Shown: positions 44,521 to 53,285, counted from the stretch's first letter. The stretch: DNA of 64,000 nucleotides from Chloroflexota bacterium (GCA_012797815.1 JAAZOK010000156.1:1-64000), one strand, 5' to 3'. Notes: a model not told the origin generated them from the letters alone. Translations and numbers: made by a program.

Positions 44521-44549
44521 ATAAGGCAGTGCTTCTGCCTTATTTTTTT
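44521..44549. terminator. Terminator of the small membrane protein gene
   Basis: ATAAGGCAG (44521-44529) pairs with CTGCCTTAT (44535-44543) around TGCTT. Runs of T follow on the plus strand and also, as TTTTTATAT, on the minus strand, where it would end the gene at 44558-44971. Confidence 0.85.
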
Positions 44550-44557
44550 CTCACGAG

Positions 44558-44971
44558 TTATGATCGTTGGCTGACTTTTCGCAAGAATTGCACTAGTTCC
44601 ACCAGCGTGCCGATAGGGATCAAAACCAGGATAACGATCAAGGCGATCTTGATACCCTGCGTCCAAATGTCGGCGGGAAATTCAAACGGAAAGATGGTGT
44701 ATATGAAATAGATGGAAATCCAACTGAAAATATTTTCAACCACTTGCATGAGATTATGGAACCATCCGGTATCGTAAAAAATATAAATAAAATTTATAAA
44801 GATGGTGACGCTTAACGAGAGTTGGATTGCCCATAGACACCCTGTGAAGGTTGGCAGAAGATAGGGGATATTCCAGCTTAGTAAATTATTGAATACATAA
44901 ATGAGAACCGCATTGATAATCATCGATACGATATAGCCGAACTTTTTTCCGGCGCTGGCTTGATTTTCCAT
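44558..44971 (-). CDS. Small integral membrane protein, unknown
   Basis: 137 residues from ATG 44971, chosen because AAAGGAG lies 10 bases upstream; a start at 45016 lacks an SD. Four hydrophobic segments are seen (about 14-34, 42-64, 72-94, 103-125). No motif beyond this is recognised. It is divergent from the MarR repressor gene across a short region that holds the MarR operator, so it may belong to the same regulon. It is followed by a clear terminator. Confidence 0.75.
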   Translation of the reverse strand: MENQASAGKKFGYIVSMIINAVLIYVFNNLLSWNIPYLLPTFTGCLWAIQLSLSVTIFINFIYIFYDTGWFHNLMQVVENIFSWISIYFIYTIFPFEFPADIWTQGIKIALIVILVLIPIGTLVELVQFLRKVSQRS

Positions 44972-45065
44972 AATTATTGCTCCTTTTATTTCATTCCATA
45001 TACGCAGAATTTTCATTTATGTTTCTGTCTTTAAATGTTTTGTTAATCTATTTTAGCGGGTCTCA

Positions 45066-45094
45066 TTGACGGATCGTTTATTCGTGATTATAGT
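45066..45094 (+). promoter_or_regulatory. Promoter of the marR-ABC exporter operon
   Basis: TTGACG (45066-45071) and TATAGT (45089-45094) with a 17-base spacer. The operator palindrome at 45091-45109 overlaps the -10 box, an arrangement that permits direct repression. Confidence 0.8.
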
Positions 45095-45109
45095 TAACAT
45101 ACTTAACTA
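45091..45109. promoter_or_regulatory. MarR operator palindrome
   Basis: TAGTTAA (45091-45097) and TTAACTA (45103-45109) form a perfect inverted repeat around CATAC. A further half-site GTTAACTA occurs at 45118-45125, immediately before the marR start codon. Confidence 0.75.
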
Positions 45110-45127
45110 TTAAGAAGGTTAACTATC

Positions 45128-45583
45128 ATGAATGCGTCCGAAGATTTGCTGCAAAACACTATAGAAAAATTTTGGGATACGATTCCGTCGGTTTGGGGCT
45201 ATGTACGTGAAAATTTGCGTGCCAATGCGATTAAAGATTTTGGTCTCACCCTGATTCAATTTCATATCCTGCGGCACGTTTGCCACGGCATCGATTCGAT
45301 TGGTGAATTGGCGGAGAAACAACAGATCAGTCGTCCCGCGATCAGCCAGGCTGTCGATTTATTGGTAGAAAAGGGACTGGCGGAACGCCGGCGGGCGGAG
45401 GATGATCGACGCTATGTGCATATCGATCTGACAGAAGCAGGGAGTGAACTGCTTGACTCAGTCTTTAATAAAAATCATTTATGGATCGCAGAGCAAATGG
45501 CAGACTTAGATGAAGGTCAACTGCAAACCATCATCAAGGCCCTCGATATCATGAAAGAAACTTTTGTGTCAGCGTGTGATTAA
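45128..45583 (+). CDS. MarR family transcriptional repressor
   Basis: 151 residues with the MarR winged helix: LIQFHILRHVCHGIDSIGELAEKQQISRPAISQAVDLLVEKGLAERRRAEDDRRYVHIDLTEAG, where the wing carries DDRR. Dimerisation helices lie at both ends. It should bind the palindrome overlapping its own promoter and be released by a drug or metabolite, thereby controlling the two ABC exporter genes that follow (20 bases downstream). No cysteine redox switch is evident. Confidence 0.93.
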   Translation: MNASEDLLQNTIEKFWDTIPSVWGYVRENLRANAIKDFGLTLIQFHILRHVCHGIDSIGELAEKQQISRPAISQAVDLLVEKGLAERRRAEDDRRYVHIDLTEAGSELLDSVFNKNHLWIAEQMADLDEGQLQTIIKALDIMKETFVSACD

Positions 45584-45603
45584 TCTGACATAGTAAAAAC
45601 CCT

Positions 45604-47367
45604 ATGAAATATTATCGCAGCATTATTAAATTCGTTAAACCGTATTGGAAATTGGCTGTCATAGCCCTGATCATGCTGGTGTTGATGGCGCTGGGGGATC
45701 TGGCGATCCCCAGGCTGATCGAACACATCATTGATCAGGGAGTAAAACAAAATAGGATGGATGTGGTGTTGCATACCTCTGCCATCATGATCGGTATATC
45801 GCTTCTCAGTACGGTTGTAGCAGTCCTTAATAATATCTTCTCCATTCGAACCGGGGAGAGTGTGGCAAGGGATATGCGTGAAGCAATCTTTGTCAAGATA
45901 CAGCAGTTTTCGTATGGTGACCTTGATCGATTTAGCACGGGTAAATTGATGGTACGTCTGACCAGTGATGTGAATGCAGTGCAGCGCTTGGTGCAGGTGT
46001 CATTACGTATTGGAACCCGTGCGCCACTTTTAATGGTGGGCAGCATTATCCTTATGTTCATGACCAGTGCCCGGCTGGCAACTGCCATGATCCCGGTTTT
46101 GTTGGTTACTCTGGTCGTGATCGTGTTGTTCAGCGCCAAAATGGAACCGCTTTTCCGCATTGTTCAGGTCAAACTCGATTACCTGAATACCGTCCTGCAG
46201 GAAAATATCGCCGGTGCTCATCTCATCAAAGCCTTTGTGCGTGCTGACTATGAAACACAACGTTTTGATAAGGCAAATGATGATCTCACTGACAATACCA
46301 TTCGCGTGATGCAGTTCATGGCAACCATGTCGCCGGTTCTGACGACCTTTGTGAATATTGGTATTGTGTTGGTGATCTGGTATGGCGGTCTGCAAACCAT
46401 TTCAGGCAGTTTGCAGATTGGGCAGATCATCGCTTTTACAAACTATCTGTTGACCACCATGACGCCGCTCATCTTGATGGCTCAGCTTTCCAACGTATGG
46501 GCGAATGGCAGCGCTTCGATCAGACGTATCAATGAGGTGTTAGACACGGAACCGGAAGTGCAATTCAAAGAAAATGCCATTGCGCTAACGGAAGAGATGG
46601 ACGATAGTGTTGATTTTAGGAAAGTAGATTTTCATTATCGTGGTAACAGTACCGTCGAGGTCCTGGAGGGCATCGATCTGCGCAATGAACCGGGAGAGAC
46701 TGTCGCCGTCCTGGGAGCGACCGGAGCGGGGAAGTCATCCCTTGTTAACCTGATCCCGCGTTTCTATGATGTCACGGGCGGGCAACTCTTGGTGGGAAGA
46801 ACGGATGTGCGTGATCTGCAGGAAGGGTCGCTGCTAAATCGTATCGGAATTGTGCCGCAGGAATCCATCCTGTTTTCTGGTACGGTGCGAGAGAATATTT
46901 GCTATGGGAAACCGGACGCCAGCGAGGACGAGATCATCCGTGCGGCTCAGATTGCACAGGCTCATGATTTTATCATGCAAATGCCACAGGGCTATGACAC
47001 TTATATTGAAGAACGGGGCGTCAATTTATCAGGTGGTCAAAAACAACGTCTCTCCATTGCGCGGGCGGTCATCAACCGACCCCGCATCCTGATATTGGAT
47101 GATTCGACATCATCGGTGGATGTAGAGACCGAAACTCACATCCAGGAGGGGCTACGTACTGCGCTACAGAATTGCAGTGTTTTTATTGTAGCGCAACGTA
47201 TCAGTACCGTGCTCAACGCCGATAAGATCATTGTGCTCGATAAGGGACATATTGTAGCGCAGGGGCAGCATGACCGATTGATGAAAACCAGTGCGGTCTA
47301 TCGTGAGATCTACGATTCGCAGCTCGGTAATGGTTTTAATGGTTCCCCCGGAAAGGATAGGGAATGA
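45604..47367 (+). CDS. ABC exporter half with degenerate ATP site (TM287-like)
   Basis: 587 residues: six membrane segments then an ATPase domain. Walker A is GATGAGKSS and the signature is the canonical LSGGQ, but Walker B reads LILDDSTSS, with Asp in place of the catalytic Glu, and the switch His is Gln (FIVAQRIS). This matches the partner of heterodimeric exporters such as TM287/TM288, BmrCD and LmrCD that carries the degenerate site. It probably exports drugs or amphipaths with the next gene, which overlaps it by four bases. Confidence 0.93.
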   Translation: MKYYRSIIKFVKPYWKLAVIALIMLVLMALGDLAIPRLIEHIIDQGVKQNRMDVVLHTSAIMIGISLLSTVVAVLNNIFSIRTGESVARDMREAIFVKIQQFSYGDLDRFSTGKLMVRLTSDVNAVQRLVQVSLRIGTRAPLLMVGSIILMFMTSARLATAMIPVLLVTLVVIVLFSAKMEPLFRIVQVKLDYLNTVLQENIAGAHLIKAFVRADYETQRFDKANDDLTDNTIRVMQFMATMSPVLTTFVNIGIVLVIWYGGLQTISGSLQIGQIIAFTNYLLTTMTPLILMAQLSNVWANGSASIRRINEVLDTEPEVQFKENAIALTEEMDDSVDFRKVDFHYRGNSTVEVLEGIDLRNEPGETVAVLGATGAGKSSLVNLIPRFYDVTGGQLLVGRTDVRDLQEGSLLNRIGIVPQESILFSGTVRENICYGKPDASEDEIIRAAQIAQAHDFIMQMPQGYDTYIEERGVNLSGGQKQRLSIARAVINRPRILILDDSTSSVDVETETHIQEGLRTALQNCSVFIVAQRISTVLNADKIIVLDKGHIVAQGQHDRLMKTSAVYREIYDSQLGNGFNGSPGKDRE

Positions 47368-49178
47368 TGAATCGCCCTCCTGATTTTCGTTCCAGCATGC
47401 ATCGTCGTCCAAGCCAGCCCGGGCGAATTGAAAAAGCACGCGACCCGCGTAAATCATTGATCAGGTTAGTGCTTTATTTGAAACCCTATCTGGCACGTAT
47501 CAGTGTGGTGGTTATATTCATCATCATCTATACCTTGCTTGGTCTGGCGGGTCCTTATCTGATGGGGATAGCCATTGATCGATTTATGGGAGGGGGAGAC
47601 AAAATTGGTCTGGTGCGCATTGCTCTGACGATGTTGTTAACATATGCCCTCAGCAATCTATTTAATGCTATTGCGAATCGGTTGATGGCACGCATCTCGC
47701 AACATGCCCTGCGGGAACTGCGCCGTGATCTTTTCATGCATTTGCAAACTCAGTCTATGAGCTTTTTCGACTCTAACCCTGCCGGTAGTTTAATGAGCAG
47801 GTTGACCAATGATATTGACGCCATTAACCAGGCAGTTTCGCAAAATATTACTTCATTGGTGGCAAGCATTCTATCCATGGTGGGTATTCTGATTACCATG
47901 TTTGTCCTGAATGCCTGGCTGGCAATGGGAAGTCTGATCGTGGTGCCCATCATGCTGTGGTTTACCCAGTTCGTGGCTCGTTATACCCGCCGGGGTTTTC
48001 GGGAATTACAGAAAAATCTGGGCGGTCTGAATGCCATCGCAGAGGAAGCCATCAGTGGGCAGAAGGTCATCAAGGCTTTTGGACGAAATGAGGCTGTCAT
48101 CGCCGCATTCCGAAAACAAAATGAAGCTGTATTTCATGCGGGAGTATACGCCAATTCGTATGCCCTGTTATTGATGCCTCTCACTAATGTATTGGGAAAT
48201 CTGTTCGTGATCGTTCTGGCGAGCCTGGGCGGCTGGCTGGCATTACAAAATCTGGCGAGCGTAGGTATGATTGCCACCTTTATCAATTATGGACAGAATT
48301 TCATCTCCCCCTTACGACAAATTGCGAATTTATATAATTCCATTCAAGCTGCATTGGCGGGTGCGGAACGGGTCTTTGAGATCATCGATACCCCTCCCGA
48401 GATCGTGGATCGACCGGATGCTCTGCCGTTGAAAAAAGTGCGGGGCGATGTGCGTTTTGAAAATGTGAATTTTAGCTATGTCAGTGATCGTCCGGTGATT
48501 AAAAATATGACCTTGCAGGTACAAGCCGGGCAAACTGTTGCCCTGGTTGGACCAACCGGCGCGGGAAAGACTACCATCATCAACCTGTTGAATCGTTTCT
48601 ACGAAATCCAGAGTGGCAGCATCAGCATTGACGGGCATGACATCCGCACCCTCCAAAAACAAGATTTGCGACGCAATTTAGGCATAGTCCTGCAAGATAC
48701 ATTCCTATTCGCCGATACGGTCATGGAAAATATCCGGTTTGGAAGGTTGGATGCTACTGATGAAGAATGCCAATCCGCAGCGCAGATGGCGGACGCTGAT
48801 CACTTCATTCGCCAACTTCCCCATGGTTATCAGACCAACCTGTCAGAACGTGCCAATAATCTCAGTCAGGGTCAACGTCAGTTATTGGCGATCGCCCGTG
48901 CCATCCTGGCAGATCCGGCGATCTTGATCCTGGATGAAGCTACCAGCAGTGTAGATACCCGCACGGAGGCGCGTATCCAGGAGTCATTGCTACGTTTGAT
49001 GCGCGGGCGTACCAGTTTTGTGATCGCTCACCGCCTCAGCACCATTCGTGATGCGGATAGGGTGGTGGTGATCAACAACGGAGAAATTGTTGAGCAAGGC
49101 ACCCATCAAGAATTGCTGGATCGGCAGGGTTTCTACCATCACCTTTATCTCAGTCAATTCAAAGGCAAAGCCATCTAA
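47364..49178 (+). CDS. ABC exporter half with catalytic ATP site (TM288-like)
   Basis: 604 residues with an N-terminal extension, six membrane segments and an ATPase domain. Walker A is GPTGAGKTT, Walker B is canonical (LILDEATSS), and the switch His is kept (FVIAHRLS), while the signature is altered to LSQGQ. These changes complement the first half exactly. The two proteins should form one heterodimeric exporter with one working and one degenerate ATP site. Repression by the upstream MarR protein indicates induction by its substrate. Confidence 0.94.
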   Translation: MMNRPPDFRSSMHRRPSQPGRIEKARDPRKSLIRLVLYLKPYLARISVVVIFIIIYTLLGLAGPYLMGIAIDRFMGGGDKIGLVRIALTMLLTYALSNLFNAIANRLMARISQHALRELRRDLFMHLQTQSMSFFDSNPAGSLMSRLTNDIDAINQAVSQNITSLVASILSMVGILITMFVLNAWLAMGSLIVVPIMLWFTQFVARYTRRGFRELQKNLGGLNAIAEEAISGQKVIKAFGRNEAVIAAFRKQNEAVFHAGVYANSYALLLMPLTNVLGNLFVIVLASLGGWLALQNLASVGMIATFINYGQNFISPLRQIANLYNSIQAALAGAERVFEIIDTPPEIVDRPDALPLKKVRGDVRFENVNFSYVSDRPVIKNMTLQVQAGQTVALVGPTGAGKTTIINLLNRFYEIQSGSISIDGHDIRTLQKQDLRRNLGIVLQDTFLFADTVMENIRFGRLDATDEECQSAAQMADADHFIRQLPHGYQTNLSERANNLSQGQRQLLAIARAILADPAILILDEATSSVDTRTEARIQESLLRLMRGRTSFVIAHRLSTIRDADRVVVINNGEIVEQGTHQELLDRQGFYHHLYLSQFKGKAI

Positions 49179-49197
49179 AAAATAAGTGTCTGGAACT

Positions 49198-49225
49198 GAA
49201 AGCCCTTCCGAAAGGAAGGGCTTTC
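49198..49225. terminator. 12-base-pair GNRA-type hairpin after the ABC exporter
   Basis: GAAAGCCCTTCC (49198-49209) pairs perfectly with GGAAGGGCTTTC (49214-49225) around a GAAA loop, between convergent genes. No T run follows directly on the plus strand, so it may work as a transcript-end stabiliser or a non-canonical terminator. Confidence 0.7.
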
Positions 49226-49255
49226 ACAGTAAAGGGACTTAAGACAGTAATCAAA

Positions 49256-50500
49256 TTAAAGAATTTCAACACCTTCGGCTTGGAGTTCTCTTTTTACATC
49301 TTGAGGATTTTCTCTGGTTTTCAGGAACCCAAATGCAGCGATGACACATAGTACCCCACCACCATACCATACCCATTGCGGGTGGCTTGTTTCCATAACA
49401 TAGCCTGCCACTAATGGTCCGGCAGCCGCCGCAAAACTATAACTGATGTTCAGAAATGCCATATAACGTCCACGCATGTCGATGGGTGCGAATTCAGCTG
49501 CCACGCTTTGATACAAGGGCGAACTGATCAATTCGCCTAAAGTGACAATGGCAAATGCGATGATGAAATGTGCATAGGTGTTGCCGAAACCCACCATGCT
49601 AAAGCCCACCGCATACAGTAAAGTACCGATGAACATCATCACCGGTCGCTTGAATTTAGCAGTAAGGCGGGTGACGGTGAACTGGAATAATACGATCATG
49701 CCTGCATTCAGGGTCAACAGATACCCGAATTGTTTGGCAGTGATGCCATGCAGGCGATTCAGATATACCGACAACGTGGTGTTGTAATTCATATAAACCA
49801 ACATGGTCATGACGATGAGGGCTACCAGTGTTACAAAGACGCGATCGCGCATTACCTGCCCATACCCGGCAAACGTCTCACGCAGATTTTGTTTTTGGGT
49901 ATTCTCTGTTTCCTGAGGCTGTGTTTCTGGCATTTTGAAAATCAGAAAGATCCCTGTTCCAACGCTCAAAATGCAATCGACAATGAAAAGCAGTAAGAAA
50001 GAGTGTGTCGCCAGTAATCCACCCAACATCGGTCCAATGGCTCCCGCAAGGTTGCCGATCACATACATGGCGCTGTATCCCTGAGAACGCTTTTCAGAGG
50101 GCAGTAGATCGGCGATCAGCGCTTGAAAAGCGGGACTGGCAAAATGCCCCATAAACGAAGTTAATAAGTTGAAGATGATGAATACTCCCCAATTGCCGGT
50201 CAAACCCAAAGGGATGGTGATCAAGGCACTGCCGAATAACCCTATCAGACCGATCGTTTTCCGACCAAATTTATCAGCCAGTGCTCCACCGACACTGGTA
50301 CCGACCACATTCACCATGGTGCTGACAACGTGGATCCAGCCGATATCGATCAGAGAAACCCCAAAACGTTGAGTAACATATAGCGTAAGAAAAGGAAAGA
50401 GGAGCGAACCTCCAATATTATCGATGAACATTCCAAATATTACTATCCAAAAATCTTGGGGGAAATCATGGTAGGTTTTTTTGAGGTTTGCGATCATCAT
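49256..50500 (-). CDS. MFS transporter, drug-efflux type
   Basis: 414 residues with twelve predicted membrane segments. The loop 2-3 motif is GGALADKFGRKTIGLIGL, and NIGGSLLFPFLTLYVTQRFG near the start resembles the DHA1-type efflux proteins. It converges on the ABC exporter operon but has its own orientation, so co-regulation is not shown. Substrate unknown. An AT-rich region of about 110 bases lies upstream, between it and rplI. Confidence 0.85.
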   Translation of the reverse strand: MMIANLKKTYHDFPQDFWIVIFGMFIDNIGGSLLFPFLTLYVTQRFGVSLIDIGWIHVVSTMVNVVGTSVGGALADKFGRKTIGLIGLFGSALITIPLGLTGNWGVFIIFNLLTSFMGHFASPAFQALIADLLPSEKRSQGYSAMYVIGNLAGAIGPMLGGLLATHSFLLLFIVDCILSVGTGIFLIFKMPETQPQETENTQKQNLRETFAGYGQVMRDRVFVTLVALIVMTMLVYMNYNTTLSVYLNRLHGITAKQFGYLLTLNAGMIVLFQFTVTRLTAKFKRPVMMFIGTLLYAVGFSMVGFGNTYAHFIIAFAIVTLGELISSPLYQSVAAEFAPIDMRGRYMAFLNISYSFAAAAGPLVAGYVMETSHPQWVWYGGGVLCVIAAFGFLKTRENPQDVKRELQAEGVEIL

Positions 50501-50657
50501 GTCTCCAGCAGCTTGATTGAAACTTTAGCAATTATAACAATAATAAAAAAAATAATAAATATTACAATAGTACACTTGAATAATATTAAGTAATAAATAC
50601 ATATAATTAATATGATATCAAGTAAAAATGTGGGAAATACTAAGCCTGTTGGGTTGA

Positions 50658-50686
50658 TTGACGATTCGGAATGGCTCTGGTAGAAT
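50658..50686 (+). promoter_or_regulatory. Promoter of rplI
   Basis: TTGACG (50658-50663) and TAGAAT (50681-50686) are spaced by 17 bases, with the rplI start at 50752. Confidence 0.75.
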
Positions 50687-50751
50687 TGCTGCGCTGAACG
50701 CGTTGTACCCTTCGCGTGACAGACAAAAATGAGAAAGGGCTTGAAGAACAA

Positions 50752-51318
50752 ATGAAAGTCTTATTAATTCGTGATGTATATAATCTGGGCAGGGCGGGGG
50801 AGATCAAGAAAGTTGCCAATGGCTATGGCAGGAACTTCCTTATCCCACAGAAGCTGGCAGTGATCGCCACACCAGGGGCACTCAAACAAGTAGAAAAGAT
50901 TCAGCAGGCTGCCGAAAAACGCCGTATCGCTTTGAATGAAGAGATGGCCGGCGTAGCTGAAAAGATCGCCGGGCTGGAATTAAGCTTCACGGCTAAAGTT
51001 GGCGAGACCGGTCGTTTATACGGTTCTATTACTCAGCAGATGATCGCGGATGCAATCTCCGATAAAACCCGCTTGGAAATCGATCGCCATTGGATCGAAT
51101 CGCAACCATTGCGTGAGGTTGGAACCCATGATGTCAAGGTTCGCCTGACCTTTGATCTTATCCCTGAAGTGAAAGTGACCGTTGTTAGTGAAGAAGAAGC
51201 TGGGAAGGAGCAAAAGGCTTCTAAAGAAAAAGGCAAGGAAGAGAAGACCAAACTCCCTACCATCGATGAAATTCCATCGTTCACTGAGCCAGCCTCAGGC
51301 GAAGAACAAGCAGCATAA
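50752..51318 (+). CDS. rplI: 50S ribosomal protein L9
   Basis: 188 residues from ATG 50752, where the conserved MKVLLIRDVYNLGRAGEIKKVANGYGRNFLIP begins; an in-frame start at 50716 adds an unconserved peptide. The rRNA-binding N-domain, connecting helix (about 42-75) and C-domain are present. A Lys/Glu-rich tail of about 40 residues beyond the usual L9 end (GKEQKASKEKGKEEKTK) is an addition. L9 binds the base of the L1 stalk on 23S rRNA. rplI here is followed by the RodZ-like gene, with a small hairpin (AACCGGCTTG/CAAGCCGGTT, 51331-51360) between. Confidence 0.94.
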   Translation: MKVLLIRDVYNLGRAGEIKKVANGYGRNFLIPQKLAVIATPGALKQVEKIQQAAEKRRIALNEEMAGVAEKIAGLELSFTAKVGETGRLYGSITQQMIADAISDKTRLEIDRHWIESQPLREVGTHDVKVRLTFDLIPEVKVTVVSEEEAGKEQKASKEKGKEEKTKLPTIDEIPSFTEPASGEEQAA

Positions 51319-51330
51319 GAAATGTTCAAA

Positions 51331-51366
51331 AACCGGCTTGGGAGTGATCGCAAGCCGGTTCTTTAA
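51331..51366 (+). terminator. Terminator after rplI
   Basis: AACCGGCTTG (51331-51340) pairs with CAAGCCGGTT (51351-51360) and is followed by CTTTAAAT. It lies between rplI and the RodZ-like gene; the T run is short, so read-through is possible. Confidence 0.7.
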
Positions 51367-51393
51367 ATCTATTTCCGCATATAATCAATACCG

Positions 51394-52968
51394 ATGAATA
51401 AAACTGTTGGACAGATCCTAAAAGATACACGCGAGTTTAAGGATATCAGCCTCCAGGATGTCGCCAAAGCAACCCACATCCGTTTGCAGTATTTGCACGA
51501 GCTTGAAAACGATCATCCTGAATTACTGCCGTCCAAAGCGCAGGCACGTGGTTTTCTGCGCTTATATGCAGCATTTCTGGAACTGGATCCCCAGGAGCTG
51601 CTCACACAGTGGGAGAACTCTCCTGAAGTTGATGAAGAACCGCCGGCAGTTAAACGAGATGGCTTAAAACAGAAGAGTGATATTTCATCGCAGGATGTGC
51701 AACCGGCTCCGGTTGAAAAAAAAGAAGAAGCCCTTCCACAAGAAAAAAACAAGGAACGGAAATTCCAGCTCCCCAAATTTTTACGATCTAAAAGTGTGGA
51801 TGATGAAGGCGAAGAAAAAGGAGAGCCACGAGAAAAAAGCAAACGCAAGTTCTCTCTGACGAAATTATTAAAGACCAGGGCTGCAAAGCGCTCCGATCTT
51901 TCTACTGATAAACCCGAGGTGGCGAAAATAAAAGAGGAAGAAGCACAGCCCCAGGAAGTTGGAGAGAAACAGGCGCGATCCGGAGTACCTGCGGACAATT
52001 TCTCTGGTCGCCCCTCGGAAGAGATCTTCAAAGAAGTCGGGCAGCAGATGCGCGCCCGGCGTGAAAAGATGGGTCTTTCGCTTTCGGATGTGGAGCAATT
52101 TACTCGTTTGCGCCGGATGTATGTGCAAGCCATCGAGGATGGGCGGATTGACGACCTGCCTTCTTCTGTTCAAGGACGCGGCATGGTTTCCAATTATGCG
52201 CATTTCCTGGAGATGGATGATGATGCGGTATCTTCACTTTATGCGGAAGGACTTGAAACCCAGCGTCGTGAAAACATGCAGGAAAAATGGACCCCGCGCG
52301 AACCAACCGTCAAGGTTAGCGTCCATCTCCCCGATAAACTTCGCCGTTTTCTTTCACCCGATTTGATCTTTGGTTCACTGGTTGTGGTAGGGTTGTTTGT
52401 GTTCATCTTCTGGGGAGCATCGCAGATCTTTGGAAAAGGTGCCGATGAAACCCCCACGGCTGCTCCCTCTATTTCTGAAATGTTGCAGAATACCTCCACC
52501 CCCACCGTTATTTTGGAAACACAATTGACCGAGGAAGGAACGCTAACCGGAGAACAAACCGGCGTTCCGGTCACGACGCAAGCGGAGACGCAGGTGGTTG
52601 CACCGGTTGCCACAGCCAATGCAGCTCCATTACAGTTGTATATCATTGCCCAGCAGCGTGCCTGGATGCGTATCACGGTGGATGGAGTGATTGGATTTGA
52701 AGGACGCACCGTGCCTGGTAATGCTTATACGTTCTCAGGTGACGACCGCATTGTGTTACAGAGTGGTAACGGGGCTGCCCTGGAAGTGTATTTCAACCAG
52801 GAATATCTTGGAAACCTGGGCGCAATGGGTGAGGTGATCAATCTTGATTTTAGCCAGTCAGGGCTGACTGTACCCACACCCACCATTACCCCTACACCGG
52901 CAGCAACTTCGACACCGACGGTGACACCTTCTGCAACGCCAACTGCAACACAAAGTACGACTGAATAA
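51394..52968 (+). CDS. RodZ-like protein with two N-terminal HTH domains
   Basis: 524 residues. Two HTH domains of the RodZ/Xre kind are present: residues 5-70 (GQILKDTREFKDISLQDVAKATHI) and about 207-285 (GQQMRARREKMGLSLSDVEQFTRL), each ending with the RodZ-type GFLRLYAAFLELD / GMVSNYAHFLEMD turn. A charged linker joins them. One membrane segment lies at about 323-343, followed by a Thr-rich stalk, a DUF4115 domain (about 405-490, QRAWMRITVDGVIGFEGRTV) and a Thr-Pro tail. RodZ links MreB to wall synthesis; a single HTH is normal, so the duplication is notable. Confidence 0.88.
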   Translation: MNKTVGQILKDTREFKDISLQDVAKATHIRLQYLHELENDHPELLPSKAQARGFLRLYAAFLELDPQELLTQWENSPEVDEEPPAVKRDGLKQKSDISSQDVQPAPVEKKEEALPQEKNKERKFQLPKFLRSKSVDDEGEEKGEPREKSKRKFSLTKLLKTRAAKRSDLSTDKPEVAKIKEEEAQPQEVGEKQARSGVPADNFSGRPSEEIFKEVGQQMRARREKMGLSLSDVEQFTRLRRMYVQAIEDGRIDDLPSSVQGRGMVSNYAHFLEMDDDAVSSLYAEGLETQRRENMQEKWTPREPTVKVSVHLPDKLRRFLSPDLIFGSLVVVGLFVFIFWGASQIFGKGADETPTAAPSISEMLQNTSTPTVILETQLTEEGTLTGEQTGVPVTTQAETQVVAPVATANAAPLQLYIIAQQRAWMRITVDGVIGFEGRTVPGNAYTFSGDDRIVLQSGNGAALEVYFNQEYLGNLGAMGEVINLDFSQSGLTVPTPTITPTPAATSTPTVTPSATPTATQSTTE

Positions 52969-52973
52969 GGCTT

Positions 52974-53231
52974 TTATTCAAGAATATGCAGCTTTACGGC
53001 GACATAAACCGCTTCAGCCGTGGAATGGACATCCAACTTTTTCCGTGCTCTACTCAGGTGTTCCCGCACCGTTCTTTCTGTGATTCCTAACTGTTCGGCG
53101 ATCGCGCGGTGAGGGGTTCCAATTGCCACGTGCTGTAGGCATTGCTTCTGACGCTTTGTCAATCGCATAGGTGGCGTGACATTTCTGCTTTGATTCTGAT
53201 TGGCTGTTATTGATGACATCCTGTTCCCCAT
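52974..53231 (-). CDS. Small stand-alone LuxR-type HTH protein
   Basis: 85 residues, essentially only a GerE/LuxR DNA-binding domain: LTKRQKQCLQHVAIGTPHRAIAEQLGITERTVREHLSRARKKLDVHSTAEAVYVAV. There is no receiver or ligand domain. ATG 53231 follows a palindrome with no SD; ATG 53219 has GGGGAACAGG before it, so the true protein may start four residues later. It converges on the RodZ-like gene with a 5-base gap and is divergent from rimO. The palindrome at its start suggests autoregulation. Confidence 0.8.
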   Translation of the reverse strand: MGNRMSSITANQNQSRNVTPPMRLTKRQKQCLQHVAIGTPHRAIAEQLGITERTVREHLSRARKKLDVHSTAEAVYVAVKLHILE

Positions 53232-53257
53232 TAAAATAGAATTTATGTTCTATTTTA
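53232..53257. promoter_or_regulatory. Palindrome over the start of the LuxR-type gene
   Basis: TAAAATAGAA (53232-53241) and TTCTATTTTA (53248-53257) form a perfect 10-base inverted repeat around TTTATG, placed between the -10 box and the start codon. A shorter overlapping repeat CTATT/AATAG spans 53250-53263. Confidence 0.7.
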
Positions 53258-53285
53258 GAATAGCACAAAACCGACCAAGAATCAA
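53257..53285 (-). promoter_or_regulatory. Promoter of the LuxR-type gene
   Basis: On the minus strand TTGATT (53285-53280) and TATTCT (53262-53257) with a 17-base spacer, directly followed by the 10-base palindrome. Confidence 0.65.

Noticed and set aside
50520-50660. AT-rich region considered as replication origin
   Set aside because: No DnaA-box cluster and no dnaA/dnaN/gidA neighbours are present.
50497-50751. 84-codon minus-strand frame covering the AT-rich gap
   Set aside because: The hydrophobic Ile-rich product simply reflects the AT-rich sequence; the frame covers the rplI promoter and start region and lacks a supporting SD.
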